A DNA stretch of 24,962 bases. Source: M2408 sp044348665. GTDB taxonomy: Bacteria; Bacteroidota; Bacteroidia; Flavobacteriales_D; Crocinitomicaceae. Numbering within the stretch: position 1 is the stretch's first letter; each line of letters begins with the position of its first letter. The stretch covers positions 1 through 24,962 of the forward strand of contig JBIKSI010000037.1 in the NCBI GenBank assembly GCA_044348665.1. Direction: 5' to 3'. A model generated the notes under the pieces. That model made no database searches. It was not told the DNA's origin and worked only from the letters and a program-made list of their open reading frames with translations. A program made the position numbers and the translations under genes. Below are positions 18,201 to 24,703 of the stretch, one piece after another.

Positions 18201-19291
18201 TAGTTGGGTATCAAGGTGCGAACATGCCACTCTGTTATCCTGCAACCTTTTCAACTTTTGCAAATACAAGAAATAGAAATAGTATCTCCCGTGCACCAAG
18301 TATTGACCTAATTTTAACCTCAGATAAGTCACATTGGACACGCTGCGCCGTTGTTGAATTGGGTAGAGATTCTACTTTAAATGTAGGCTCAGCCAAACCT
18401 GGCGCATTGAGAAAAACCTTAAGTGTGGACAAGAATGGAAATCCTGATGGAACTGGGACATATGGCATGTCTTGGTTCCCTGGTTATGCCATTGATGTTG
18501 AAACGGGAATGCGTTTGCACATTGCTTTTGGAGAAAATTCATTTTTGGGAGCAGAAAATGGAGCTGATTTAATCTGGAATCCTACTTCAAGATTTACAAA
18601 TAATTTAGGTCAACCTTTATTTGGAGGACAACATCCAATCTATGTTTTTGGATACCGAATCAATGGAGACAGCGATGAGTCAAAAAATTGTCCCTACTAC
18701 GACGGACAAAATAATTGGGTTTACGATAAATTTTTCGAGGCACAAACAACAGCCAGCAAATATTCAGATATTTACATGAATTTAACTTGGATTGCAAATC
18801 CGATTTTAACAGAAAACGAAGAACTATTATCTTCAGATGTAAAAATCAGAGTCAGAATAAATAAAGAATATAATGATTTTGTTGCCACAGGAAAAAACAT
18901 CGGCCGTCCAATGTATTCATGGTCAATGGATAAACTATCAACAGAAATTTCTCAAGACGAAAAACTAAAGGAAGCACTTGATTTAATCAATGTTGTCCCA
19001 AACCCGTATTATGCCTACTCAGAATATGAAAAAAACAAGGTCGATACTCGCGTAAAAATTACCAATTTACCAGAAAAATGTACCATAAAAATTTACAATA
19101 TTTCAGGGAAATTAATCAAGACATTCAAGAAATCAAATCCAATTACCTTCCAGGATTGGCTTTTAGTTAATGAGGCTGGAATCCCTGTTGCATCAGGTGT
19201 TTATTTAATCCACGTAGATGTGCCAGGAATTGGTGAACGAATAATAAAGTCATTTATTGCTGTTCGAACGCCCGATTTTGTAGGGTTTTAA
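15251..19291 (+). CDS. Large exported protein of unknown function with T9SS-like C-terminal domain
   Basis: Exported protein of 1346 aa whose function I do not recognise. It has a signal peptide (1-20, FFVFSQ). The N-terminal third has a metal-binding-looking DRNEDGIYNWEQGD near 204-217 and several Asp/Asn/Gly-rich segments (about 310-390), which may bind calcium. The middle is mixed alpha/beta with Cys-containing segments. The C-terminus from about 1247 (VVPNPYYAYSEYE, then KITNLPEKCTIKIYNISGKLIKTF and SGVYLIHVDVPG) resembles a type A T9SS sorting domain but continues past the usual end to FIAVRTPDFVGF. Such large proteins are, as I recall, widespread in Bacteroidota and generally unannotated. 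Probably co-transcribed with the lectin gene. Its stop overlaps the stop of the convergent kdsB by 4 bases. Secretion through SprA is inferred. Confidence 0.85.
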   Translation: MKHYFTIFLVFQVSFFVFSQKYKGEQAKPNFNSSQIEKAANCTPPNHTTFLETNNVRAMVHTAGNLWQVPNQNFSQYEVPKNSGIMALFTSALWLGGTDVNGQLKLAALRYREGQDYWTGPLSVGTAITDYENCAKFDKHFITKQDEIKTYDSWYQTGINDQLNGTNKQNQLFPNYKIPDIIKNWPAHGDVSLGQDFYLAPFYDRNEDGIYNWEQGDYPWYDFKKDKTCKVDRKVSLYGDENFWWVMNDKGNIHTETGADPIGMEIRAQAFAFATNDEVNNMTFYNYELINRGTQTLQDTYFGSFVDGALGDPFDDYVGCDVNRGLAYLYNGDSYDGDNVGFKGYGYTPPAVGVDFFEGPFQDNDGIDNAFGINDNEALNGIGYGDGVVDNERFGMRRFLYYINTGSSANINQTDPTKATDYYNYLRGFWKDGTPFYYGGSGHISDQGADPSVPCDFMFPGDTDPLGWGTNGIAQAVWTEETAGNEPYDRRFLQSAGPFVLKPGAVNNITVGVVWARSTSGGPFASVEVLKRADDKAQALFENCFKVLDAPHAPDLNFQELSNEVILTISNPSNSNNFEEKYEEFDPFIVSENQDADKFYRFQGYLIYQLKNDAVSASELEDPTKARLVAQCDLKDNISSIINFEFDEDLAASVPVKKVIGENKGIRHSFQVKEDLFALGDRQLVNFKSYYYMAISYAYNNYKNYDPTDPEALDGQKKSFLPSRKAALGEVKSIQVIPHNPMPEAGGTIHYLEYGISPEITRLDGRGNGNNTVDLTDESIDYILKNGFMENPTYKKGAGPLKIKVIDPLNLVDGYFECKFRNYINNNGVATNEAVNYSGTDTASWVIYRYDEENGSLLDSVLSENTIEKSNEQLIPEWGISVQISQEEYYFASGSGPEYQRYSDPISGTVEFADSSKPWLSFIQDNDAFFPTNWIRSGGYDAPADECDDVAGINNPCLYKDEVGQDVDKAYAKFLGGGIAPYRLVGYQGANMPLCYPATFSTFANTRNRNSISRAPSIDLILTSDKSHWTRCAVVELGRDSTLNVGSAKPGALRKTLSVDKNGNPDGTGTYGMSWFPGYAIDVETGMRLHIAFGENSFLGAENGADLIWNPTSRFTNNLGQPLFGGQHPIYVFGYRINGDSDESKNCPYYDGQNNWVYDKFFEAQTTASKYSDIYMNLTWIANPILTENEELLSSDVKIRVRINKEYNDFVATGKNIGRPMYSWSMDKLSTEISQDEKLKEALDLINVVPNPYYAYSEYEKNKVDTRVKITNLPEKCTIKIYNISGKLIKTFKKSNPITFQDWLLVNEAGIPVASGVYLIHVDVPGIGERIIKSFIAVRTPDFVGF

Positions 19292-20025
19292 TTCTTAAGT
19301 AAAGCTAAAACCTTTTCCAAATCTGCTGGCACATCAATATTTGGTGTTTCGATTTGCGTTTCAACTAGTTTGATTTTATACCCATAATACATCCAACGCA
19401 ACTGCTCAAGTGACTCGATTTGCTCTAATTCAGTAGCTTGAAGTTTGACTAATTCTTGTAAGGTTTCATTTCTGTACGCATACAAACCAATATGTCTCAA
19501 AAATGGATAATATTTCAATGCATCACCAGAAAAATTGGCACTATTTGGAATATTACTTCTTGAAAAATATAAAGCAAAATTTTCAGAATCTGAAACAATT
19601 TTAATACGATTTGAATTGTTTAAATCATCAATACTTATTTCTTTTATTGCCAAAGTTGCAATTTTTACGGTACTTTCGTCAAAAGCTTGGATAAGAGAAT
19701 CAATTTGACGAAAATCTACTAAAGGTTCATCTCCTTGAATATTAACAACAACATCATAATCAGTTAATTTCGCAGCAACTTCTCCACAACGATCGGTTCC
19801 ACTTGGATGATTTTTTGATGTCATCATCACTTTCCCCCCAAAGGATTTGACAGCTTCAAAAATTCGCTCATCATCAGTCGCCACAATAACCTCATCTAAC
19901 AAAGTAGATTTCGAGGCACCTTCATAAACGCGTTGAATCATTGTTTTCCCTTTCAAATCAATCAAGGGTTTTCCCGGAAACCGAGAAGAATCAAAACGGG
20001 CTGGGATTATTCCTAAAACTTTCAA
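19288..20025 (-). CDS. kdsB: 3-deoxy-manno-octulosonate cytidylyltransferase (CMP-Kdo synthetase)
   Basis: Cytoplasmic enzyme that joins Kdo and CTP to CMP-Kdo, the activated sugar for the LPS inner core. Its 245-aa length is typical. Motifs: the nucleotide-binding IPARFDSSRFPGKPL (7-21), VATDDERIF (48-56), HPSGTDRCGEVA (73-84), NIQGDEPL (95-102) and the later YYPFLRHIGLYAYRNETL. It starts with TTG: the family-conserved N-terminus begins at this codon, an in-frame TAA lies two codons upstream, and the next Met (29) would remove the binding loop. The start region diverges from dprA across 82 bp. Its stop overlaps by 4 bases with the convergent 1346-aa protein gene, and no terminator is visible between them. 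Confidence 0.96.
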   Translation of the reverse strand: MKVLGIIPARFDSSRFPGKPLIDLKGKTMIQRVYEGASKSTLLDEVIVATDDERIFEAVKSFGGKVMMTSKNHPSGTDRCGEVAAKLTDYDVVVNIQGDEPLVDFRQIDSLIQAFDESTVKIATLAIKEISIDDLNNSNRIKIVSDSENFALYFSRSNIPNSANFSGDALKYYPFLRHIGLYAYRNETLQELVKLQATELEQIESLEQLRWMYYGYKIKLVETQIETPNIDVPADLEKVLALLKN

Positions 20026-20048
20026 GATTTATTTTTTAAAATTTTGTA

Positions 20049-20087
20049 TAAAAATACGATTATTTTTAAAAAATAATTGTAACTTTA
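20049..20087. promoter_or_regulatory. Symmetric AT-rich divergent promoter region of kdsB and dprA
   Basis: A perfect 9-bp inverted repeat, ATTATTTTT-a-AAAAATAAT (20059-20077), sits at the centre of the kdsB-dprA gap. On either side, each 12 bases from the dyad centre, is a -7-like box: TATTTTTA on the minus strand (20056-20049) and TAACTTTA on the plus strand (20080-20087). Both match TAnnTTT with A instead of the last G. Convincing -33 elements are absent. In AT-rich DNA such symmetry can arise by chance, so a shared regulator is only a suggestion. Confidence 0.4.
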
Positions 20088-20107
20088 ATCTACTAAACCT
20101 TATAATT

Positions 20108-21208
20108 TTGAAAAATACCGATTTACAAAAACAAATCGCCTTAACCTTATTACCCAATATTGGCAGGCGTCGCATCAGAACAATTTTATCTCATTTAGAC
20201 AACATTGATGATTTTTTCGACATCAAAAAAAAAGATTTATTACAAATTCCAGGATTTGGCGAACAGTTAATTCGAAACTTAGATAGAGATTTGGCCTTAA
20301 AAATGGCTGAACCATTTACCAAATTTTATAGTCAAACTCAATATAAATCTCATTTTTTCACAGAAGAAAGTTTCCCTAAACGACTAAATGAATGTACTGA
20401 TGCTCCCCTACTCTTGTTTTCCGAGGGAAACATGGACCCAAATATCAAAAAAGTAGTCGCAATAGTAGGAACTCGCAATGCTAGTGATTATGGAAAACAA
20501 ATTTGTGAAGAATTGGTACATTCTTTTGTTGGAAAAAACATTCTCGTTGTGAGCGGCTTGGCCTATGGAATTGATATCTTTGTACATCAACTTTGCGTAA
20601 AAAACAACATTCAAACTATTGGCGTTTTGGGACATGGATTGGATCGTTTGTACCCATCAACTCATGCAAAAACAGCAAAATTAATGCTTGAAAACGGAGG
20701 TTTACTAACAGAGTTTCTGAATGGAACTAATCCCGATCGAGAAAATTTTCCGATGAGAAATCGAATAGTCGCTGGAATGTGTGATGCTACAATTGTAGTT
20801 GAAAGCGGAACTAAAGGAGGTTCGCTCATTACTGCCGAACTTGCAAATGATTACAACAGAGATGTTTTTGCTTTTCCAGGAGATGTACGACGTGAGTTTT
20901 CGAAAGGATGTAATTTTCTCATTCAAAAAGACAAAGCACATTTAATTACTGGGAGTAAAGATTTTTTAAGACTCATGGAATGGAATGATGAAAAGGAAAA
21001 AAAAACCAAGCAAATAGATTTATTCCAAAATTTAAATGAAGAAGAAAAATTAATCATGGAATGCTTTAACACTAGCAATGAATTAAGTTTTGACGAAATT
21101 ATGTTTCATTCAAAATTAGGATTTTCCAAATTAAATGCAAGTATATTAAGTCTAGAATTTGCATCCATTTTGAAATCAATTCCCGGAAAAAGGTATCAAA
21201 AAGCATAA
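20108..21208 (+). CDS. dprA: DNA-processing protein DprA
   Basis: Binds incoming single-stranded DNA during natural transformation and loads RecA; also called Smf. The 366-aa protein has an N-terminal helix-hairpin-helix/SAM-like region (about 12-60, LLPNIGRRRI and IPGFGEQL), a Rossmann-like core (about 100-280) and a C-terminal winged-helix domain (about 308-366). Core motifs are VGTRNASDYG (120-129), SGLAYGID (149-156), LGHGLDRLYP (174-183), the NPDRENFPMRNRIVAGM run (208-224) and ESGTKGGSL (232-240). It starts with TTG: the next Met (66) would cut away the HhH region. It is divergent from kdsB. Presence of DprA alone does not show that the organism is competent, since the gene is nearly universal. 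Confidence 0.95.
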   Translation: MKNTDLQKQIALTLLPNIGRRRIRTILSHLDNIDDFFDIKKKDLLQIPGFGEQLIRNLDRDLALKMAEPFTKFYSQTQYKSHFFTEESFPKRLNECTDAPLLLFSEGNMDPNIKKVVAIVGTRNASDYGKQICEELVHSFVGKNILVVSGLAYGIDIFVHQLCVKNNIQTIGVLGHGLDRLYPSTHAKTAKLMLENGGLLTEFLNGTNPDRENFPMRNRIVAGMCDATIVVESGTKGGSLITAELANDYNRDVFAFPGDVRREFSKGCNFLIQKDKAHLITGSKDFLRLMEWNDEKEKKTKQIDLFQNLNEEEKLIMECFNTSNELSFDEIMFHSKLGFSKLNASILSLEFASILKSIPGKRYQKA

Positions 21209-21266
21209 TTATGAATAAAGAAATGCTAAAAAATTGTAATAATTTTAAGCTTTGAATAATTTAGTT

Positions 21267-21274
21267 TACTTTTG
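21267..21274 (+). promoter_or_regulatory. -7 box directly ahead of the 120-aa protein gene
   Basis: TACTTTTG matches TAnnTTTG exactly but ends only 5 bases before the ATG at 21280, which would make the transcript leaderless or nearly so. No TTTG -33 element is present at the standard spacing. Readthrough from dprA (71-bp gap, no terminator) could also express the gene. Confidence 0.4.
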
Positions 21275-21279
21275 TTTCT

Positions 21280-21642
21280 ATGGATTATGATTTAGAATTA
21301 CGCTTTCAAAAATTAGTAAAGAAATTGGAAGAAGATTTTGGTGGTGGTTTAGATACCCAAGGAATCTTATTTTTAATTGGAGTGCAAGAATTAGGTTTGG
21401 GTTACCAGAAATTCAAGAAACATGAAAAAACGGATTTAATGCACGTGGCAATTTGCACTTTATTAGAGCCACATGGGCACTACGAATTTATTGGACGTGA
21501 TGAAGAAAATTGGCCCCATTTTAAACTGGTAGAAGAACTACCTCCTCTAAATGAACGAGACCAACAGCATTTGATTAAAGAAGCAATTATTGACTATTTC
21601 ATTCAAAATGAAATTTATTCCTTGGAAGAAGACAATAAATAG
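21280..21642 (+). CDS. Conserved-type hypothetical protein, 120 aa
   Basis: I do not recognise a named family. It is a small soluble acidic protein with no signal peptide or membrane segment. The N-terminal part is helical (KLVKKLEEDFGG, then LDTQGILFLIGVQELG, residues 14-38), followed by KTDLMHVAICTLLEPHGHYEFIGRDEENWPHFK (about 49-81) and an acidic helical end. The aromatic and His/Trp-rich middle looks conserved, and I have the impression of similar unnamed proteins across Bacteroidota, but that is recollection, not a search. It lies between dprA and rseP on the same strand with gaps of 71 bp on each side. Codon use and base composition match its neighbours, and the clear motif-like blocks support a real gene. 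Confidence 0.8.
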   Translation: MDYDLELRFQKLVKKLEEDFGGGLDTQGILFLIGVQELGLGYQKFKKHEKTDLMHVAICTLLEPHGHYEFIGRDEENWPHFKLVEELPPLNERDQQHLIKEAIIDYFIQNEIYSLEEDNK

Positions 21643-21655
21643 TAAGTTAGAATTA

Positions 21656-21685
21656 TTCGTAGTTCCGTTCAAAATCATATCTTTG
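21656..21685 (+). promoter_or_regulatory. Promoter of rseP
   Basis: TTCG (21656-21659), an 18-base spacer and TATCTTTG (21678-21685). The -7 box is an exact TAnnTTTG match and the -33 element is one base off TTTG. The ATG of rseP is 28 bases beyond, giving a normal leader length. Confidence 0.65.
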
Positions 21686-21713
21686 TCACTCAAAATTAAA
21701 CAATAGCTTAAAA

Positions 21714-23057
21714 ATGGATTTTTGGATTAAAGCCGCACAATTAATATTATCACTTTCAATTCTTGTTGTATTGCATGAATTGGGACATTATATTCCAGCA
21801 AAATTATTTAAAACACGTGTAGAAAAATTTTATTTATTTTTTGATCCATGGTTTTCTGTATTTAAGAAAAAAATTGGTGACACCGAGTGGGGAATTGGCT
21901 GGTTACCGCTTGGTGGATATGTAAAAATATCTGGAATGGTGGACGAATCTATGGATAAAGAGCAATTAGCTTTGCCAGCACAACCTTGGGAATTCCGTTC
22001 GAAAAAAGCTTGGCAACGACTAATTATCATGATCGGTGGTGTTACGGTTAACTTATTGCTTGGTATTTTGATTTATATTTTAATTGTTTTTTCTTACGGA
22101 GAAGATAGATTAAACCCAAATGATTTAAAAGCAGGTATTTCAGTGCATCCATACTTAAAAAAGTACGGAATAGAATCAGGTGATAATATTCTGAAAATTA
22201 ATGATGTCAAAGTTGAAAACATCTTGGAATCTAATTCAGAAATCATGTTACGTGATGGACGAAAAATTGAGGTAAAAAAAGCTAACGGCAGCATTAAAAC
22301 AATAACTTTACCCGAAAATATTGATTACGAATTGTTTGAAAAAGGTGCTTTTCCAGCATTTACTCCGCGTGTTTTAGGAGTCGAAATTGGCGAAATTGAT
22401 AAAGCTGCACCAGCTGGAAAGTTAGACCTTAAGAAAGGAGACAAAATTATAAGTATTCAAAGTTACGCCATTGAATACTACGATGATTTCCAAGCAATGG
22501 TTTATAACGCAAAGGGGAAAACAATTGATTTTCAAGTATTAAGATCAAAAGATACTTTAACAAAAAAGATAAAAATTCCATCTGAAGGAAAATACGAAGG
22601 CAAATTTGGATTTACGACTAATGGAACAGAAATTATTGACCAAAAACAAATTAAACATTTTGATTTTAGTTTTGGTGAAAGTATTGGACATGGTTTAAAC
22701 CGAGGAATGAATACTTTAGGTGACTATGCTGCACAATTAAAGTTTTTGTTTACTAAAAAAGGTGCAAGTTCCATCGGTGGATTTGGCTCCATTGGTAAAA
22801 TGTTTCCTTCCACTTGGGATTGGGAATTATTCTGGTTAAACACAGCATTTATTTCAATAGTTTTGGCATTTATGAACATTTTACCAATTCCAGCTTTAGA
22901 TGGTGGTCATGTTGTTTTCTTATTGTATGAAATCATAACTGGAAAAGAGGCGCCACAAAAAGTATTAGAATATGCTCAATATGTAGGTTTTGTGCTCCTA
23001 TTAGGATTATTACTATACGCTAATGGAAATGATATTTACGGATACTTCTTTAAATAA
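21714..23057 (+). CDS. rseP: RIP metalloprotease RseP (site-2 protease family)
   Basis: Intramembrane zinc metalloprotease of the inner membrane that cleaves membrane-bound anti-sigma factors and remnant signal peptides. The 447-aa protein has the catalytic H21-E22-L-G-H25 in the first transmembrane segment, a second membrane segment (about 102-128), two periplasmic PDZ-like domains (about 135-190 and 220-275, with GIESGDNILKINDVKV and LDLKKGDKIISIQ), and the second active-site motif NILPIPALDGGHV with D396 in a C-terminal membrane segment. A last hydrophobic helix lies at 420-440. Length and motif order are standard. It has its own promoter and is closed by a strong terminator. Its anti-sigma substrate in this organism is not visible in the window. 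Confidence 0.96.
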   Translation: MDFWIKAAQLILSLSILVVLHELGHYIPAKLFKTRVEKFYLFFDPWFSVFKKKIGDTEWGIGWLPLGGYVKISGMVDESMDKEQLALPAQPWEFRSKKAWQRLIIMIGGVTVNLLLGILIYILIVFSYGEDRLNPNDLKAGISVHPYLKKYGIESGDNILKINDVKVENILESNSEIMLRDGRKIEVKKANGSIKTITLPENIDYELFEKGAFPAFTPRVLGVEIGEIDKAAPAGKLDLKKGDKIISIQSYAIEYYDDFQAMVYNAKGKTIDFQVLRSKDTLTKKIKIPSEGKYEGKFGFTTNGTEIIDQKQIKHFDFSFGESIGHGLNRGMNTLGDYAAQLKFLFTKKGASSIGGFGSIGKMFPSTWDWELFWLNTAFISIVLAFMNILPIPALDGGHVVFLLYEIITGKEAPQKVLEYAQYVGFVLLLGLLLYANGNDIYGYFFK

Positions 23058-23072
23058 AAATAACAGATAACG

Positions 23073-23112
23073 AAAAAGAGCTAATTATTTAAATCAATTA
23101 GCTCTTTTTTTT
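23073..23112. terminator. Bidirectional intrinsic terminator between rseP and the DUF1501 gene
   Basis: A perfect 14-bp stem, AAAAAGAGCTAATT (23073-23086) and AATTAGCTCTTTTT (23096-23109), has a 9-base loop. On the plus strand it ends in an eight- to nine-base T-run (23104-23112), serving rseP. On the minus strand the A-run 23073-23077 gives a shorter T-run that can serve the DUF1501 gene ending at 23135. Confidence 0.93.
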
Positions 23113-23134
23113 GCATCAAATTTTTAACAATCCC

Positions 23135-24691
23135 TTAATTACTTTTTAGCTTCAAGAATTTAACCGTTTCATTCCCTGATTTTTTCTGAATATAAACTTG
23201 GTAACTTCCTAAAGGTAAATCGTGTGTTTCAAATTCAATTTCATGATGTTTTGGGTCTAATTTTTTGTCAACCAAGGTTTTTATTTGCCTTCCATTTAAA
23301 TCGTAAACATCAATTTTAACCCATTCATCTTTGCACAAAAATTTTATTGTTGCGTGGGTCACACAAGGGTTTGGATAAACCAATGCATCAAAACTAATTT
23401 TTGATAAATCACTGATTCCTAAATTACAAGCCCTTAAAATTGGGTAAAAGGTAACTGTATGCTCAAACAATGATTGAACTTCCGTTTCATCCACTTCAAA
23501 CCAATCTCTTAAAATAGATGCGTAAATGTCCCTAAAATCAATTTGCATTGGAATTCCTGCTTGGTCTTCAACAGTATTTGAAATTGTTGGGTTTGGTCCT
23601 AAAATTGTTTGACTGAGACAAGAGCCAAATAAGAACATTGGAGCAGCATCTCCGTGATCTGTTCCATCACTTGCATTGGAAGCAATTTGACGGCCAAATT
23701 CAGAGAATGTCATACCAGCAACACGTTGATTCAGGTTCAAAAGATTTAAATCATCCTGAAATGCAGTTATTGCATCCGAAAGTTTTTTAAGTAAATCTGC
23801 ATGATCTCCAGTCAAGGAACTTCCTGATTCAATTTGCGCAGAATGTGTATCAAATCCATCAATATTTACAATGTAAACTTTTGTTTTCAAACCACCAGAA
23901 ATCATTTGAGCAATGTATCTCAAATGCACAGCCAGCGGATTTTCATCATCATATAAAGTCGAAAGGGTGCTTCCAGCATCAGCCGCAGCATTCACCTGAC
24001 TTCCGTAAGCATTCGTTTGAGCAATAATTGTACTCAAATATTCCATGTGGCTTCCATAATAAGTTCCATCATTTGGTGAAGAACCTGTGCCCACATTTAC
24101 ATCTTGAAAAGGATCGGAAACGGTGTGCGAAAAATTCCCTACCAAACCTTGACAGGTGGAGGAAACCTCATATCCCATCGTGATTGCAAAAGGATCCGGA
24201 TTATCCTCATTTGGATATGCTTCGGGGAAATTTGGAAACTGTGCATCGAATTTTCTTCCCAACCAACCAGTATTTGTTGCTAATTCATCACTTCCATAAG
24301 ACCAAATATCCATCGATCTAAAATGAGAACGATTTTGTTCGGGATAACCAACATTTTGTATAATTGCCAAATTATTTGAAGCAAACATGCCTGCCATTCC
24401 TGACATAGAAGGATGAAATCCGTTTGTTGCATTCAATGGAATAATTGAGGCTTCGGGTAGAATAATATTTTGCCTTTGAATTACCAAATTATCATATTGA
24501 TCAAGTGGAATAAGCGTATTCAAACCGTCATTCCCCCCGTTTAAACGAATCAAAACTAATACTCTATCTTCAGCTGAGCGAGAAAAATCAAACAATTTTT
24601 TAGAAACACCTTCAAATTTTAAGTCCTTAAAAATAAAAGGTACTGCAACCGAAGAAAGTGATAAGTTTTTTACAAAAGATCTTCTTTTCAT
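23135..24691 (-). CDS. DUF1501 family protein with RR-type N-terminus and T9SS type A sorting domain
   Basis: Exported protein of 518 aa in the DUF1501 family, which is related in fold to the sulfatase/alkaline phosphatase group; no function is established. Family motifs: VLVLIRLNGGNDGLNTLIP (44-62), NIDGFDTHSAQ (about 276-286), MTFSEFGR (327-334) and GTDHGDAAPMFLFG (about 343-356). The N-terminus KRRSFVKNLSLSS resembles a twin-arginine signal (RRxFxK). The C-terminal about 80 residues (VYPNPCVTHATIKF from 438, DVYDLNGRQIKTL, LPLGSYQVYIQ, ending KFLKLKSN) form a T9SS type A sorting domain, so final export through SprA is inferred. It begins 12 bp after the stop of the DUF1800 gene, a very common pairing, and the two are probably one transcript. 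Confidence 0.9.
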   Translation of the reverse strand: MKRRSFVKNLSLSSVAVPFIFKDLKFEGVSKKLFDFSRSAEDRVLVLIRLNGGNDGLNTLIPLDQYDNLVIQRQNIILPEASIIPLNATNGFHPSMSGMAGMFASNNLAIIQNVGYPEQNRSHFRSMDIWSYGSDELATNTGWLGRKFDAQFPNFPEAYPNEDNPDPFAITMGYEVSSTCQGLVGNFSHTVSDPFQDVNVGTGSSPNDGTYYGSHMEYLSTIIAQTNAYGSQVNAAADAGSTLSTLYDDENPLAVHLRYIAQMISGGLKTKVYIVNIDGFDTHSAQIESGSSLTGDHADLLKKLSDAITAFQDDLNLLNLNQRVAGMTFSEFGRQIASNASDGTDHGDAAPMFLFGSCLSQTILGPNPTISNTVEDQAGIPMQIDFRDIYASILRDWFEVDETEVQSLFEHTVTFYPILRACNLGISDLSKISFDALVYPNPCVTHATIKFLCKDEWVKIDVYDLNGRQIKTLVDKKLDPKHHEIEFETHDLPLGSYQVYIQKKSGNETVKFLKLKSN

Positions 24692-24703
24692 GAGGTAAGT
24701 TTA

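Noticed and set aside
15764..18468. Open frames of 65-98 codons inside the 1346-aa protein gene on both strands
   Set aside because: The main frame is continuous with signal peptide and C-terminal domain; these are chance frames.
20103..20110. TAATTTTG matching the -7 consensus over the dprA start
   Set aside because: It contains the TTG start codon itself, so it cannot serve a transcript that includes the start; the boxes further upstream fit better.
21211..21255. 14-codon ATG frame between dprA and the 120-aa protein gene
   Set aside because: Too short and composition-driven; nothing like a known leader peptide or attenuator structure follows it.
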